64,000 nucleotides of DNA, taken from positions 62,001 to 126,000 of the forward strand of contig NZ_JAAORM010000001.1 in the NCBI RefSeq assembly GCF_017695965.1, in the 5' to 3' direction. The notes beneath the pieces are model-generated. The model did not search any database and had not been told where the DNA came from. It was given only the letters and a program-made list of their open reading frames with translations. The position numbers were made by a program, and so were the translations under genes. This DNA comes from Prochlorococcus marinus CUG1416 (GTDB lineage: Bacteria; Cyanobacteriota; Cyanobacteriia; PCC-6307; Cyanobiaceae). Position 1 is the stretch's first letter, and every line of letters starts with the position of its first letter. Shown one piece after another: positions 1 through 8,577 of this stretch.

Positions 1-2
1 AT

Positions 3-452
3 AGCGTTCAGATTCAGTTTTCTTTACTTGCTCCAGATTTACACAGACAATATCAGGTAAAAAAAATTTGCGAAGAAAATAATATTGATTTCTTTGCTTA
101 TAGTCCCTTATCCTTTGGAATTCTTTGTATTGATCCAGATAAAGACGAAAATAGAAAAAGCAGTTTTATTCGAAATGTCTTATTTAAAAGCTATAAAAAA
201 CCAACATATGAATTGCGGAGATGTCTTAAAAGTATTGCGTATCAAAGATCAGTTTCACAAGCTCAAGTAGCAATTAATTGGTGTTGTTACCAAGGAACTA
301 TTCCACTTGTTGGAATGCGAAAGAAATCTCAAGTTATAGATGTATCGAATGTATTTAAGTGGAATTTAAATAAAGATGAATTTAATGTACTTCAGGAGCT
401 TTCAAAAAATTGTTTAAAAAAAATGCCTAAAAATCCCTTTTCGAGTATTTAG
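3..452 (+). CDS. aldo/keto reductase, C-terminal part (5' end outside window)
   Basis: The reading frame is open from the first bases of the window, so the N-terminal half with the nucleotide-site start and catalytic Tyr/Lys lies upstream and is not seen. The visible 149 residues match the C-terminal half of aldo/keto reductases: the strand FAYSPLSFGIL near residue 31, then SQAQVAINWCCYQG and IPLVGMRKKSQV, which in the family shape the NADP(H) pocket, and the terminal helix that closes the barrel. The protein would be a cytosolic NADPH-dependent carbonyl oxidoreductase; the substrate cannot be inferred. The visible frame has no disruption and stops at TAG. Confidence 0.85.
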   Translation, partial: SVQIQFSLLAPDLHRQYQVKKICEENNIDFFAYSPLSFGILCIDPDKDENRKSSFIRNVLFKSYKKPTYELRRCLKSIAYQRSVSQAQVAINWCCYQGTIPLVGMRKKSQVIDVSNVFKWNLNKDEFNVLQELSKNCLKKMPKNPFSSI

Positions 453-461
453 GTGAATTTT

Positions 462-599
462 TTAGTTAGATATCTTTTTATTTTTTTTTATTTGATAACT
501 ACTATTCCATAGTTCAGCAGGAAACTTTTCACCAGTGAATCTAATAACTTTAGGATTGAGATTGCTTAATAAGTCATTTAAGTTTTTATTAGAGAACAT
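462..599 (-). CDS. 45-aa hypothetical protein
   Basis: A short frame runs from ATG to TAA and stops 9 bases past the end of the convergent aldo/keto reductase gene. The product has an acidic-polar N-terminus (MFSNKNLNDLLSNLNPKV), a central RFTGEKFPAELWNSS segment and a lysine-rich end. There is no membrane segment or signal peptide. Codon use and amino-acid composition look like neighbouring genes rather than random AT-rich sequence, which is the main reason to call it. I do not recognise a family. The rest of the non-coding stretch between 453 and 1081 holds this gene, about 150 bases of AT-rich DNA with nothing recognisable, and the tmRNA locus. Confidence 0.5.
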   Translation of the reverse strand: MFSNKNLNDLLSNLNPKVIRFTGEKFPAELWNSSYQIKKNKKISN

Positions 600-753
600 T
601 TTCAAGGATTGGACTTTTTAATACGATAAGTTAATTTATAGCCAATCTTCTAAGTATTTATACTTATAAAATTTGAAAAATTCTTTTTAATACAGGCAAT
701 TGCAGCAATATTTACAAACTAAGAACTTATCTAATACAACTTCTGAGTTATTT

Positions 754-779
754 AAAAAAGTGGAGTCCTTCCAGACTCC
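754..779 (-). terminator. Rho-independent terminator of the tmRNA gene
   Basis: On the minus strand GGAGTC and GACTCC form a perfect 6-bp stem around a TGGAAG loop, followed by AC and a run of six T. It lies about 50 bases after the tmRNA tag stop codon and after the last structured part of the coding piece. It is the clearest intrinsic terminator in the window. Confidence 0.8.
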
Positions 780-950
780 TCGGATCATTTGGTTGATAAG
801 GCTGATATAACCCCATCTCCTTAAAGATCAAGCAGCAACTGGTGCTGTTTGACGGGAGAAACTAACGATTTTGTTAGCGTTTGTGTTTTTGCTCTAACCG
901 AGCCGGCTTCAGTCACCTTCCTTATGCCACGTCGAAACCATTACAACCCC
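780..950 (-). ncRNA. ssrA: tmRNA coding piece (permuted two-piece tmRNA)
   Basis: The minus strand begins GGGGTTG, the 5' acceptor strand, followed by the D-like element GGTTTCGACG typical of tmRNA. The tag frame reads ANKIVSFSRQTAPVAA then TGA (bases 878 down to 828), the known picocyanobacterial tag, with resume codon GCT. The RNA rescues stalled ribosomes with SmpB and marks truncated proteins for degradation. The GGGGTTG strand pairs with the acceptor piece encoded just upstream, so the molecule is circularly permuted and works as two RNAs. The 3' end is approximate and is set by the terminator. Confidence 0.95.
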
Positions 951-956
951 AAAAAG

Positions 957-1023
957 TGGAGTTGAGCGGAATCGAACCGCTGTCCGAAACATCGGTTGAG
1001 ATCACCTAGTCCAAGTGGACATT
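957..1023 (-). ncRNA. ssrA: tmRNA acceptor piece (permuted two-piece tmRNA)
   Basis: On the minus strand a T arm (AGCGG, loop TTCGATT, CCGCT) is followed by CAACTCC and a discriminator A at 957. CAACTCC pairs with the GGGGTTG that opens the coding piece, allowing one G-U. CCA is not encoded, so it must be added. Only six bases (951-956) separate the two pieces, and they must be removed by processing. The 5' end near 1023 is an estimate: short hairpins there could belong to the mature RNA or to the leader. Confidence 0.9.
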
Positions 1024-1081
1024 TATATTCTGACAGGCAAAATGAGTATTGAATAGTTTTTTTATTAAGTTTTTATCGTAT

Positions 1082-2206
1082 ATGAATATAGTTGCATCTG
1101 CTCCAGAAGGACTAGAGAAATATTTAGCTGAAGAAATTTCAAATTTAGGTGGATTTAAGATTAATACATATAAAAGATTTATTAATTTTGAATGTGATTA
1201 TGCCACTTTTTACAGAGTGCATTTCTATTCCAGATTAGCCTTTCGTTTTTATAGAGAAATTGCAAGTTTTAAATGCTATGACAAGCAGTCTTTATATGAG
1301 GGGGTGAGAGATTCATTTGATTGGTTAGATTGGTTGCACTATGAAAAAAAGTTTAATGTTCAAGTAACTGGGAGAACATCTTCTTTAAGTCATACACACT
1401 TTACTGCTCTTGAAGTTAAAAATTCCATAACTGATTTGCAACAGGCAGCTTGGAATAAAAGATCAAATATTTCTTTAGATAACCCTGATTTTATAATTCA
1501 TCTTCATTTAAATAATAATAAAGCTATTCTCAGTCTTCAAAGTAGTGTGGAAAGCTTACACAAACGAGGTTATAGACCCGCAGTTGGAAATGCACCATTA
1601 AAAGAAAATTTAGCTTCTGGATTGATAAATATGACTCAATGGAATGGTAAAGTTCCTTTAATTGATATGATGTGCGGCTCAGGAACTTTTTTAATTGAGG
1701 CTGTTAATCAATTTCTTGAAGTCCCTATAAATATTGATCAAGTTTATCTTTTTGAGAATTGGTTGGACTTCAGGAAAGATATTTATCTTGATGAAAAAAA
1801 TAAAGCAAAAAATAAAATTATAAATTATAAAAAATTACCAAAAATTATAGGTTGCGAAATTAATAAAAAGGTTTTTGACCAGGCTAAAGTAAACACATCA
1901 TTGGCAGGTCTCGAAAATTATATTGAACTTATAAATAAAGACTTTTTCGAACTCCAATTAAAATATACACCTGGGATAATTATATCTAATCCTCCTTATG
2001 GCAAAAAATTGGGCAATGAAAATGAATTAATTTTTTTATATGAACAAATGGGAATCTTCCTAAAGAAGAACTTTTCAGGTTGGGAATTTTGGCTGCTTAG
2101 TGGAAATCCAAAACTAACAAAATATTTGAAAATGAAATCCTCATTTAAAATCCCTGTTAGCAATGGTGGTATTGATTGTAGATGGATAAAGTATTTAATA
2201 AGGTAA
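1082..2206 (+). CDS. RlmL-like 23S rRNA guanine-N2 methyltransferase (THUMP/UPF0020)
   Basis: This 374-residue protein has the layout of THUMP-type rRNA methyltransferases. The N-terminal ferredoxin-like/THUMP region covers about residues 1-150 (ASAPEGLEKYLAEEI at the start). A Rossmann methyltransferase follows, with the SAM motif MMCGSGTFLIEA and the catalytic ISNPPYGKKLG typical of N-methylation of an exocyclic amino group. It probably modifies a guanine of 23S rRNA in the cytosol. An in-frame ATG 33 bases upstream would add MNSFFIKFLSY, but family members start at the ATASAPxGLE-like strand, so 1082 is preferred. The tmRNA gene is divergent upstream. Confidence 0.85.
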   Translation: MNIVASAPEGLEKYLAEEISNLGGFKINTYKRFINFECDYATFYRVHFYSRLAFRFYREIASFKCYDKQSLYEGVRDSFDWLDWLHYEKKFNVQVTGRTSSLSHTHFTALEVKNSITDLQQAAWNKRSNISLDNPDFIIHLHLNNNKAILSLQSSVESLHKRGYRPAVGNAPLKENLASGLINMTQWNGKVPLIDMMCGSGTFLIEAVNQFLEVPINIDQVYLFENWLDFRKDIYLDEKNKAKNKIINYKKLPKIIGCEINKKVFDQAKVNTSLAGLENYIELINKDFFELQLKYTPGIIISNPPYGKKLGNENELIFLYEQMGIFLKKNFSGWEFWLLSGNPKLTKYLKMKSSFKIPVSNGGIDCRWIKYLIR

Positions 2207-2207
2207 T

Positions 2208-2594
2208 TTATTTTTTGCCTAAAACGGCTTTTGTTGTCTTGCCCAAACCCTCCAAAGTTTGAGGAAGATAAGGTCCTTTGGCTAATTTTCCTCCAAGTTT
2301 CAAACTTAAGCCTGCAAGACATAAATCGATAAATATTATGAGTAATAAATTATATTCAGTATTCCAATTATTATAGTTTGTAAGAAAAAGATAAAAAATA
2401 ATATGGATGCAAATTAGAACTAATAACAATAATATGCTTCCAATTGCCAAAAATATTCCACCACTAATTAATCTTCTCTTTTCTCTATCTACTTCTTGAA
2501 GAGCTATTCTTACATGCAAATCCATAACTGAACTTGCGATAGCTGAAATTCTTGAAGCTGTATTTGCAAAGTTTTTATTTTTTGGTTTTTCCAT
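2208..2594 (-). CDS. phage holin-3_6-like two-TM membrane protein
   Basis: The 128-residue protein has an N-terminal amphipathic stretch (SRISAIASSVMDLHVRIALQEVDREKRR), two membrane segments at roughly residues 45-70 and 80-103, and a basic C-terminus. This matches the holin-X (Phage_holin_3_6) family, which in cyanobacteria is a housekeeping membrane protein of unknown role rather than a phage lysin partner. The ATG starts directly after the upstream stop (TAA-T-ATG), giving coupled translation. A GTG 15 bases earlier is possible but lacks a ribosome site. It converges on the methyltransferase with a one-base gap. Confidence 0.7.
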   Translation of the reverse strand: MEKPKNKNFANTASRISAIASSVMDLHVRIALQEVDREKRRLISGGIFLAIGSILLLLVLICIHIIFYLFLTNYNNWNTEYNLLLIIFIDLCLAGLSLKLGGKLAKGPYLPQTLEGLGKTTKAVLGKK

Positions 2595-2595
2595 A

Positions 2596-3057
2596 TTATT
2601 TTCTACCACTGTTGAGGAGAGTGCCTATTAGTAAACCAATACCTGCGGCAATCGCAATAGATAAAATTGGTTTTTTTCTAATTGGACTTTCTATTTTTGG
2701 TCTTAGTGTCTGGTTAAGTTCCTCTAATAACTCTTCTAATTGACTTTCGATAGGTTCAATTTTCTCTGAGATTTCCCAATTGTTTTCTCGGATTGAATCA
2801 ATGATTTCAAATAGTTGGCCCTTTATTCCAATTGCAGAGGTTCCAGTTTGGCCTGCTATTACTTCAACTAAATCATCAATACTTCCTTTTGTGGCTTCAA
2901 GGGTTTGCTGAGCAATGGTAGGCCATTTTTCTTTGATTAAAGGTATTAAACTATCAATTTTTTCAAGTAACCATTTCTCAGAGATAACTTCTTGCTCAGG
3001 AAGTTCAGAGTTATCTACGTTTTCTTCTACTTCTTTGGGAGGATGGTAAGTCTCCAT
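2596..3057 (-). CDS. membrane-anchored helical protein (DUF883/ElaB-like layout)
   Basis: The protein has 153 residues. It opens with an acidic, disordered part, continues with long amphipathic helices that look able to form a coiled coil (about 25-120), and ends in a glycine-zipper membrane segment (SIAIAAGIGLLIGTLL) followed by NSGRK. This layout recalls C-tail-anchored DUF883/YqjD proteins, which bind membranes and sometimes ribosomes, but the similarity is structural only. It forms a two-gene operon with the holin-like gene downstream, suggesting a shared envelope or thylakoid task. Function is unknown. Confidence 0.7.
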   Translation of the reverse strand: METYHPPKEVEENVDNSELPEQEVISEKWLLEKIDSLIPLIKEKWPTIAQQTLEATKGSIDDLVEVIAGQTGTSAIGIKGQLFEIIDSIRENNWEISEKIEPIESQLEELLEELNQTLRPKIESPIRKKPILSIAIAAGIGLLIGTLLNSGRK

Positions 3058-3200
3058 TATTTAAACTTGATTATTTTAAGATTAGACCCTATTTTCTGAA
3101 TTTGGAACCCTTATCTAAAAATATGTGCGATTTATATAAAATAAAAACATATAAAATTTTATTTACATTTTATTTATCTACTCTGTTCTGGAAGAAGGTT

Positions 3201-3230
3201 TTGTTAAGCTATTACTGAATTTATTATAAT
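3201..3230 (+). promoter_or_regulatory. sigma70-type promoter that decides the start of the next micro-gene
   Basis: TTGTTA (3201-3206) and a consensus TATAAT (3225-3230) are separated by 18 bases. The -10 box covers the first possible ATG (3229), so transcription should begin near 3237. That leaves the ATG at 3247 as the first start codon present in the transcript, with a leader of only about ten bases. Confidence 0.6.
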
Positions 3231-3246
3231 GAGTTTAAATTTCATC

Positions 3247-3384
3247 ATGGATATCACATTTGCATCGTTAGTTTTTGCATCTCGCACAATCCCTACAGAT
3301 TTTGGATTAGTAGCGGCAGCTATCGCTGGAGCTGGAAGTTTGCTTTTCATTGCTTTAAGATTTGTCCCTGATGCAAGTAATTAA
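3247..3384 (+). CDS. 45-aa single-TM membrane protein
   Basis: The frame encodes MDITFASLVFASRTIPTD followed by one glycine/alanine-rich membrane helix (about residues 22-38) and a short tail, RFVPDASN. Size and layout resemble low-molecular-mass thylakoid subunits, but it matches none of PsbM, PsbX, PsaM, PetN or PetG that I can recall, so I leave it unnamed. An ATG 18 bases upstream (adding MSLNFI) lies inside the -10 box of a strong promoter and is unlikely to be used. It is a monocistronic gene flanked by non-coding DNA. Confidence 0.7.
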   Translation: MDITFASLVFASRTIPTDFGLVAAAIAGAGSLLFIALRFVPDASN

Positions 3385-3467
3385 ATAACAGGAATTATCT
3401 TAAATAAAATATATTTCTATCTTAAGTATGTTTTGAAAATGGATTCGATTTATTTATCAACTAGATA

Positions 3468-3830
3468 ATGAATAAATGGGTTTTGCTTGAACATAAAGTT
3501 TATTCTGCTAACTCTTTAGATATTCATTATGATTTTCTTGTTGAAAATGAAATAGATTGTTTAACTTGGAAATTGTTAAAAATACCTTTATCTAATCAAG
3601 CTTCTGTAAAAATTTTTAAACAGGCAAATCATAGACTTATATGGCTATCAAGGGAAGAACATGAACTTTCTAGAAATCGAGGCCTAGTAAAAAGAATTGA
3701 TCATGGAATATTTAAAAACAATTCTGATAAATTAAACTCTGAATGTTTTCGATTCATTTTGGACGGTGAACTTCTGCATGGTGTGTTTGAAATTTCGGGC
3801 AATTCTTGTAGATTAAGCAAAAATAATTAA
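3468..3830 (+). CDS. stand-alone LigD 3'-phosphoesterase-like domain protein
   Basis: The 120-residue protein contains IHYDFLVENEIDCLTWKL at about residues 19-36. This resembles the core of the DNA-ligase-D N-terminal phosphoesterase domain, where the pattern is LHYDF-hydrophobic-x-DG-x-L-x-S-W. A later HGVFEISG-like strand fits the end of that fold. Family members trim 3' phosphates or ribonucleotides at DNA breaks. No ligase or polymerase partner is adjacent; the next gene is smc, which is chromosome-related but separately spaced. The assignment rests on motif memory and the metal-binding residues are not all evident, so activity is uncertain. Confidence 0.55.
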   Translation: MNKWVLLEHKVYSANSLDIHYDFLVENEIDCLTWKLLKIPLSNQASVKIFKQANHRLIWLSREEHELSRNRGLVKRIDHGIFKNNSDKLNSECFRFILDGELLHGVFEISGNSCRLSKNN

Positions 3831-3912
3831 TATTCATTTATAAATAATCGTAATATTTCTCTTGAGAATTTTTATAAATTAGTTATTCTTATTTAGCTAT
3901 TGAGACTTGAGA

Positions 3913-6900
3913 TTGGTACATATCAATCAGGTCGAGTTTGAAAATTTTAAGTCTTTTGGGGGAAGTGTAAAAATTCCTCTTGAAGAAGGATTCACAGTGG
4001 TTACTGGGCCAAACGGGTCTGGTAAAAGTAATATTTTAGATGGAATTTTATTTTGTTTAGGCTTGGCTAATAGTAGAGGGATGAGAGCAGAAAGATTACC
4101 AGATCTAATAAATAACTCCAAAGTTAAAGAGGGTAAATCATCCGAAACATTTGTATCTGTAATATTTAATATTCAAGATTGGTCTCCCAGAGAGGACCTT
4201 CCGCCCTTGGAATTAGAAGAAGAAGAAATTGCTCTTCATAAGGGTCAAAAAGAATGGGTAGTTTCTAGAAAGTTAAGGCTTATGCCGGGTGGGTCTTATG
4301 CTTCGACTTATACCTCTGATGGAAAACAATGTACCTTGCAACAAATACAGAGAATATTAAGGGAGATTAGTGTTGATCCTGAGGGCAGCAATGTTGTTAT
4401 GCAGGGTGATGTAACAAGAATAGTATCAATGAATAATAAGGAGAGAAGAAATCTTATTGATGAATTAGCAGGAGTCGCACTTTTTGATACAAGAATAGAA
4501 CAAACTAATGCAAAATTAAATGATGTTTTTGAAAAACAAGAAAGGTGTGAAATTTTAGAAAATGAATTGCAATCTAGTAAAAATAAGCTTGAAAAAGAAT
4601 GTGAAAAGGCTAAGCGATATAAAGAGTTAAAGGCAAAGCTGCTTCAAATAAGGGAATTAGAGAAAGTTCTTATTTTTGATAAACAAGTGAAGCATGTTGA
4701 ATCTATACAGAACAAAGAAACTGAAATTGAAAAAAATAAAATATTATTTAATAAACAAAAAAAATCTATTAATGAAGAAATATCAGTCTTAGAAGGAGCT
4801 TTGAAAATTTTGGTCGCTGAGCTTAAGGAGAAAGGAGAGGATACTTTGATAAAAGTGAATTCTGATATTGGAAGTATTAATTCTAGCTTGAGAGAACTAG
4901 ATAGGATATCAAGTTTGAATAAAGAAGAGGGTATTAAATTACAAAAGCAGAGAGATGAAATTGAAATATCTAAGAGGAATATCGAGTCAGAAAAGATAAA
5001 ACAAGAAAATTTTGATGATAATTTTTTAAATAAATTGAACTTGCAAATTGATGATTTAACTTTAAAACAGAAATTATCCAGAAAAAAACTTTCTGATGCA
5101 GCGGGAGAATCTGGGGAATTCTCAAAACAAAGTATCAAATTAAATGCTGAGCTTGAAAGTATACAAAATATAATCAATCCTTTGGAAGTGAAAAAAAGGA
5201 AAGTTGAAGAAGAAACTATTCAAAATAATATTCAAAAAGATGAAATATCTTCTCAGATTGATAATTTGGCTTTAGAAAAGCAGAAACTTTTAGAGAGAAA
5301 TCAAAGAAAAAAAGATACATACGACATAAAAAATAATAACTTGGCAAGTAACAGCTCGGAAATTAATTCTTTAAAAAATGAAATTGATTTATTAAATAAA
5401 ACTAAATTAAGGCTAAGCAACGAGCAATTAAGGCTTGAAAAGGATTTATCTCGATTTGAAAGTAGAAAAGAAGCTTTAAATGAATCCAGAGGTTCATATG
5501 CTCTCAGAATTCTTTTAGAATCAGGGTTGGAGGGTATACATGGATATGTAGCTCAACTTGGAGAGGTCAGTGAGAAAAATAGATATGCATTAGAAATTGC
5601 TGCAGGAAATAGACTCGGACAAATTGTTGTTGATAATGATCATATTGCTGCTAAAGCAATTGAAATTCTTAAAAAGAAGAAGGCAGGAAGATTAACTTTT
5701 TTACCCTTAAATAGAATCAAAAGTCAAAAGAAGAATTATGCAATTTCAAGATTTGACAATAATAGAGAACCTGGATTTATTGATAAAGCTATTAATTTAA
5801 TTACTTTTGATGCAGTTTATTCAGATGTTTTTAGATATGTTTTTGGAGAGACGTTGGTTTTTTCAGACTTAGCCTCAGCTAGGTTATCTAAACAAAAAAT
5901 TAGGTTAGTTACTTTAGGTGGTGAAGTATTAGAAGCAAGTGGTGCAATTACAGGAGGTAGTAAGCTAAATAAAGATTTAGTTTATAGATTTGGAATTAAT
6001 AATGATATTGATGATTCTAGACCCATAAAAGAAAGATTATTTGTTATTGAAGAAGCTTTAAAAGAGTCAAATAATGATTTGAGTATAAAAACCAATAGAC
6101 TCAGTCAATTAAATTCTAACCGCAGTCAAATAATTGAGGGTTGTGCTTCATTTAATAAAGAAATTGAAGTAAATAAAAACTCTCTTGATGTTGTAATGCA
6201 AAGAATTGATGATTCTAAATCGAGATTAAATAAACTTGATAGTGCTAATAATTTCTTAGTTGAAGAGTTAGATCGTTTAAGAAATAAATTGAAACCTTAT
6301 CAAGATAAGTTTGATCAATTGCAAATCCTTCTTAAAGAGAATTATGAAAAAAATCAAAAATCATCACTAATAGCTTTAAATAATGAGTTTAATAATTTTG
6401 ATACAAAACTTGAATTACTTATGAAGGAGAGAGATACATTATTAGATAAGAAGAATCAATTTGCTTTAAATAAAGAACGTATCAATAATTCATTAAAAAT
6501 TACATTATTACAAGAAAAAAACTTGCAGGGATCTATCACAGAACTTGCAACTGCTCATAGTGCATGGATCAAAAAAAGAGATAAGTTTAAAAAAGAGCTT
6601 TTAGTTCTCGATAATCAAAAAAATTCACTAGAGAAGGATTTAGGTTTATTGAGAAGGAAAAGAGATGAATTAAACTCTTCAATTTCAAATAAAAGGCAAG
6701 AATATAATAACTATCTATTAAAACTGGAATACCTTGAAAGAGATATGGATTCTCTTAAAGAAGAGATGAGGAGCGAGAAAATAAAATTAGAAAATTATAA
6801 AAAAGATCTCCCGAATCCTTCCCCGGAGTTTGGAGAATATGAAGGGAAGAGTCTTGAATCTTTGCAGTCAGAAATCTCGATTATAAATGCAAAATTACAA

Positions 6901-7497
6901 AGCTTAGAACCTGTAAATATGTTGGCTCTTGATGAATTAGAAGAATTAATTGAGAGATTAAATGGTTTACGGGAAAAATTAGAAATTCTATCTAATGAAA
7001 GATCTGAATTATTGCTGAGAATAGAGACTGTATCAACTATGCGTCAAGAGGCTTTTATGCAAGCATTTGTAGAAGTTGATAAACACTTTAAAGAAATTTT
7101 TGCCAATTTATCTGATGGAGATGGTTTTCTTCAGCTTGAAAATCCTAATTCACCTTTGGAAGGAGGCTTAACTTTAGTGGCTCATCCTAAGGGCAAAAAT
7201 GTCAGAAGATTAGCCTCTATGTCTGGTGGTGAAAAATCATTAACTGCTTTAAGTTTTTTATTTGCTTTGCAAAAGTATAAACCTTCACCTTTTTATGCAT
7301 TAGATGAGGTTGATAGTTTTTTAGATGGTATAAATGTTGAAAGGTTATCAAAATTAATATCTAATCAGTCATCAAATGCTCAATTTATAGTCGTAAGTCA
7401 TAGAAGGCCTATGATAAGTGCGTCTGAAAGAACAATTGGTGTCGCGCAAGCAAGAGGTGCTAATACTCAAGTTATTGGGTTACCAAATGCTGCATAA
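3913..7497 (+). CDS. smc: chromosome segregation ATPase SMC
   Basis: This full-length SMC protein has 1194 residues. It has an N-terminal ATPase half with Walker A GPNGSGKS (about 32-39), a coiled coil of about 160-500, and a hinge at about 535-665 (GLEGIHGYVAQLGEV and the GGEVLEASGAITGG end). A second coiled coil follows, then the C-terminal half with signature SMSGGEK near 1102 and Walker B ALDEVDSFLD near 1130. It compacts and segregates the chromosome with kleisin partners that are not in this window. The start is a TTG giving MVHINQVEFENFKSF, the usual cyanobacterial N-terminus; a TTG six bases earlier is also possible. There is no ATG nearby. Confidence 0.97.
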   Translation: MVHINQVEFENFKSFGGSVKIPLEEGFTVVTGPNGSGKSNILDGILFCLGLANSRGMRAERLPDLINNSKVKEGKSSETFVSVIFNIQDWSPREDLPPLELEEEEIALHKGQKEWVVSRKLRLMPGGSYASTYTSDGKQCTLQQIQRILREISVDPEGSNVVMQGDVTRIVSMNNKERRNLIDELAGVALFDTRIEQTNAKLNDVFEKQERCEILENELQSSKNKLEKECEKAKRYKELKAKLLQIRELEKVLIFDKQVKHVESIQNKETEIEKNKILFNKQKKSINEEISVLEGALKILVAELKEKGEDTLIKVNSDIGSINSSLRELDRISSLNKEEGIKLQKQRDEIEISKRNIESEKIKQENFDDNFLNKLNLQIDDLTLKQKLSRKKLSDAAGESGEFSKQSIKLNAELESIQNIINPLEVKKRKVEEETIQNNIQKDEISSQIDNLALEKQKLLERNQRKKDTYDIKNNNLASNSSEINSLKNEIDLLNKTKLRLSNEQLRLEKDLSRFESRKEALNESRGSYALRILLESGLEGIHGYVAQLGEVSEKNRYALEIAAGNRLGQIVVDNDHIAAKAIEILKKKKAGRLTFLPLNRIKSQKKNYAISRFDNNREPGFIDKAINLITFDAVYSDVFRYVFGETLVFSDLASARLSKQKIRLVTLGGEVLEASGAITGGSKLNKDLVYRFGINNDIDDSRPIKERLFVIEEALKESNNDLSIKTNRLSQLNSNRSQIIEGCASFNKEIEVNKNSLDVVMQRIDDSKSRLNKLDSANNFLVEELDRLRNKLKPYQDKFDQLQILLKENYEKNQKSSLIALNNEFNNFDTKLELLMKERDTLLDKKNQFALNKERINNSLKITLLQEKNLQGSITELATAHSAWIKKRDKFKKELLVLDNQKNSLEKDLGLLRRKRDELNSSISNKRQEYNNYLLKLEYLERDMDSLKEEMRSEKIKLENYKKDLPNPSPEFGEYEGKSLESLQSEISIINAKLQSLEPVNMLALDELEELIERLNGLREKLEILSNERSELLLRIETVSTMRQEAFMQAFVEVDKHFKEIFANLSDGDGFLQLENPNSPLEGGLTLVAHPKGKNVRRLASMSGGEKSLTALSFLFALQKYKPSPFYALDEVDSFLDGINVERLSKLISNQSSNAQFIVVSHRRPMISASERTIGVAQARGANTQVIGLPNAA

Positions 7498-7542
7498 ACT
7501 CACTTTTTTAAATTTATACGTCAGAATGATAAAAAGTTAATT

Positions 7543-8577
7543 ATGAGCTTGTCTAAAACCTCTGCAAATAAGAATCGGCCAAATTCTGTTCCTAGTGAAC
7601 GGTTATGGTTAAGGTCAGAATTGATGGGAACACAAGTTATAACTACTGATACTGGGAGGCGTTTAGGTGTAGTTGGCGAAGTTGTTGTTGATATTGACAG
7701 AAGAGAGGTGGTGGCTTTGGGGCTTCGAGATAATCCACTTACAAGATTTCTACCAGGCTTACCAAAATGGATGCCTTTAGAAAGTATAAAGCAAGTTGGA
7801 GATGTCATATTAGTCGACTCCCTAGATTCGTTGAGTTCAGGTTTTTCTCCCGAAAGATATGGAAAGGTAATTAATTGTCAAGTGATTACAGAATCTGGAC
7901 AACTTTTAGGTAGAGTGCTTGGGTTTTCTTTTGATATTGAGACTGGGGATTTGATTTCTCTTGTCATGGGTGCAGTTGGCGTGCCCCTTTTAGGTGAGGG
8001 AGTTTTAAGTACTTGGGAAATTCCTGTTGAGGAAATAGTAAGTAGTGGTACTGATAGGATTATTGTTTATGAAGGTGCAGAAGAGAAATTAAATCAATTA
8101 AGTAGTGGACTACTTGAGAAACTTGGAGTAGGAGGTTCTTCATGGGATGAAAGGGAAGCAAATGGATACGCAGCAAATCTTGTACCAGTTGAGAATCAGT
8201 TACTGTCTGGTTCGGATTTAGAACAACAAAATAATTTAGTTGAGGAATATGAAGAAGAAGTTGTTGAACAAGATGATTATGAAGATGAACTTGAATATGT
8301 TGAAATAAAGAGTTCTTCAGAAGAAATCAATAATAGAAAAAAGCTTTATATGGAGAATGATTACTCTGGTCAGATCGACAATCAAACAATTGTTAATCAA
8401 ATAGATGAAGAAAAAAATATTGATTTTACACAAAAGCAAAAATCAAATACTAATTTGGCATCTAAAAGACCAATTCAAAATGCAATAGAAACTTTAGATA
8501 TTGAACCATTGGAAGAAAAAACTTTAGTGAAAGATAATAAAAAATCAGAAAAATTTGAAATCGACGATCCTTGGTAA
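7543..8577 (+). CDS. double PRC-barrel domain protein
   Basis: The 344-residue protein has two PRC-barrel repeats. The first, about residues 20-95, is LWLRSELMGTQVITTDTGRR onward; the second, about 105-180, contains VITESGQLLGRVLGFSFD. After residue 210 comes a strongly acidic, low-complexity tail rich in Glu, Asp, Gln and Asn. PRC barrels bind protein or RNA partners, and in cyanobacteria such proteins are conserved without a fixed role. It follows smc by 45 bases and may be co-transcribed with it. Its TAA abuts the stop of the convergent LpxB-like gene with no spacer. Confidence 0.85.
   Translation: MSLSKTSANKNRPNSVPSERLWLRSELMGTQVITTDTGRRLGVVGEVVVDIDRREVVALGLRDNPLTRFLPGLPKWMPLESIKQVGDVILVDSLDSLSSGFSPERYGKVINCQVITESGQLLGRVLGFSFDIETGDLISLVMGAVGVPLLGEGVLSTWEIPVEEIVSSGTDRIIVYEGAEEKLNQLSSGLLEKLGVGGSSWDEREANGYAANLVPVENQLLSGSDLEQQNNLVEEYEEEVVEQDDYEDELEYVEIKSSSEEINNRKKLYMENDYSGQIDNQTIVNQIDEEKNIDFTQKQKSNTNLASKRPIQNAIETLDIEPLEEKTLVKDNKKSEKFEIDDPW

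Noticed and set aside
1049-1081. Upstream ATG for the RlmL-like gene
   Set aside because: It would add a hydrophobic leader not found in the family; the ATG at 1082 gives the usual N-terminus.
2208-2594. Prophage remnant suggested by the holin-like protein
   Set aside because: No integrase, structural or lysis genes nearby and the composition matches the host; the family is a common cyanobacterial membrane protein.
3927-5177. Long minus-strand frames inside smc (for example 4644-5177)
   Set aside because: They lie wholly within the conserved SMC frame, show Ser/Phe/Leu-rich shadow composition and have no family features.
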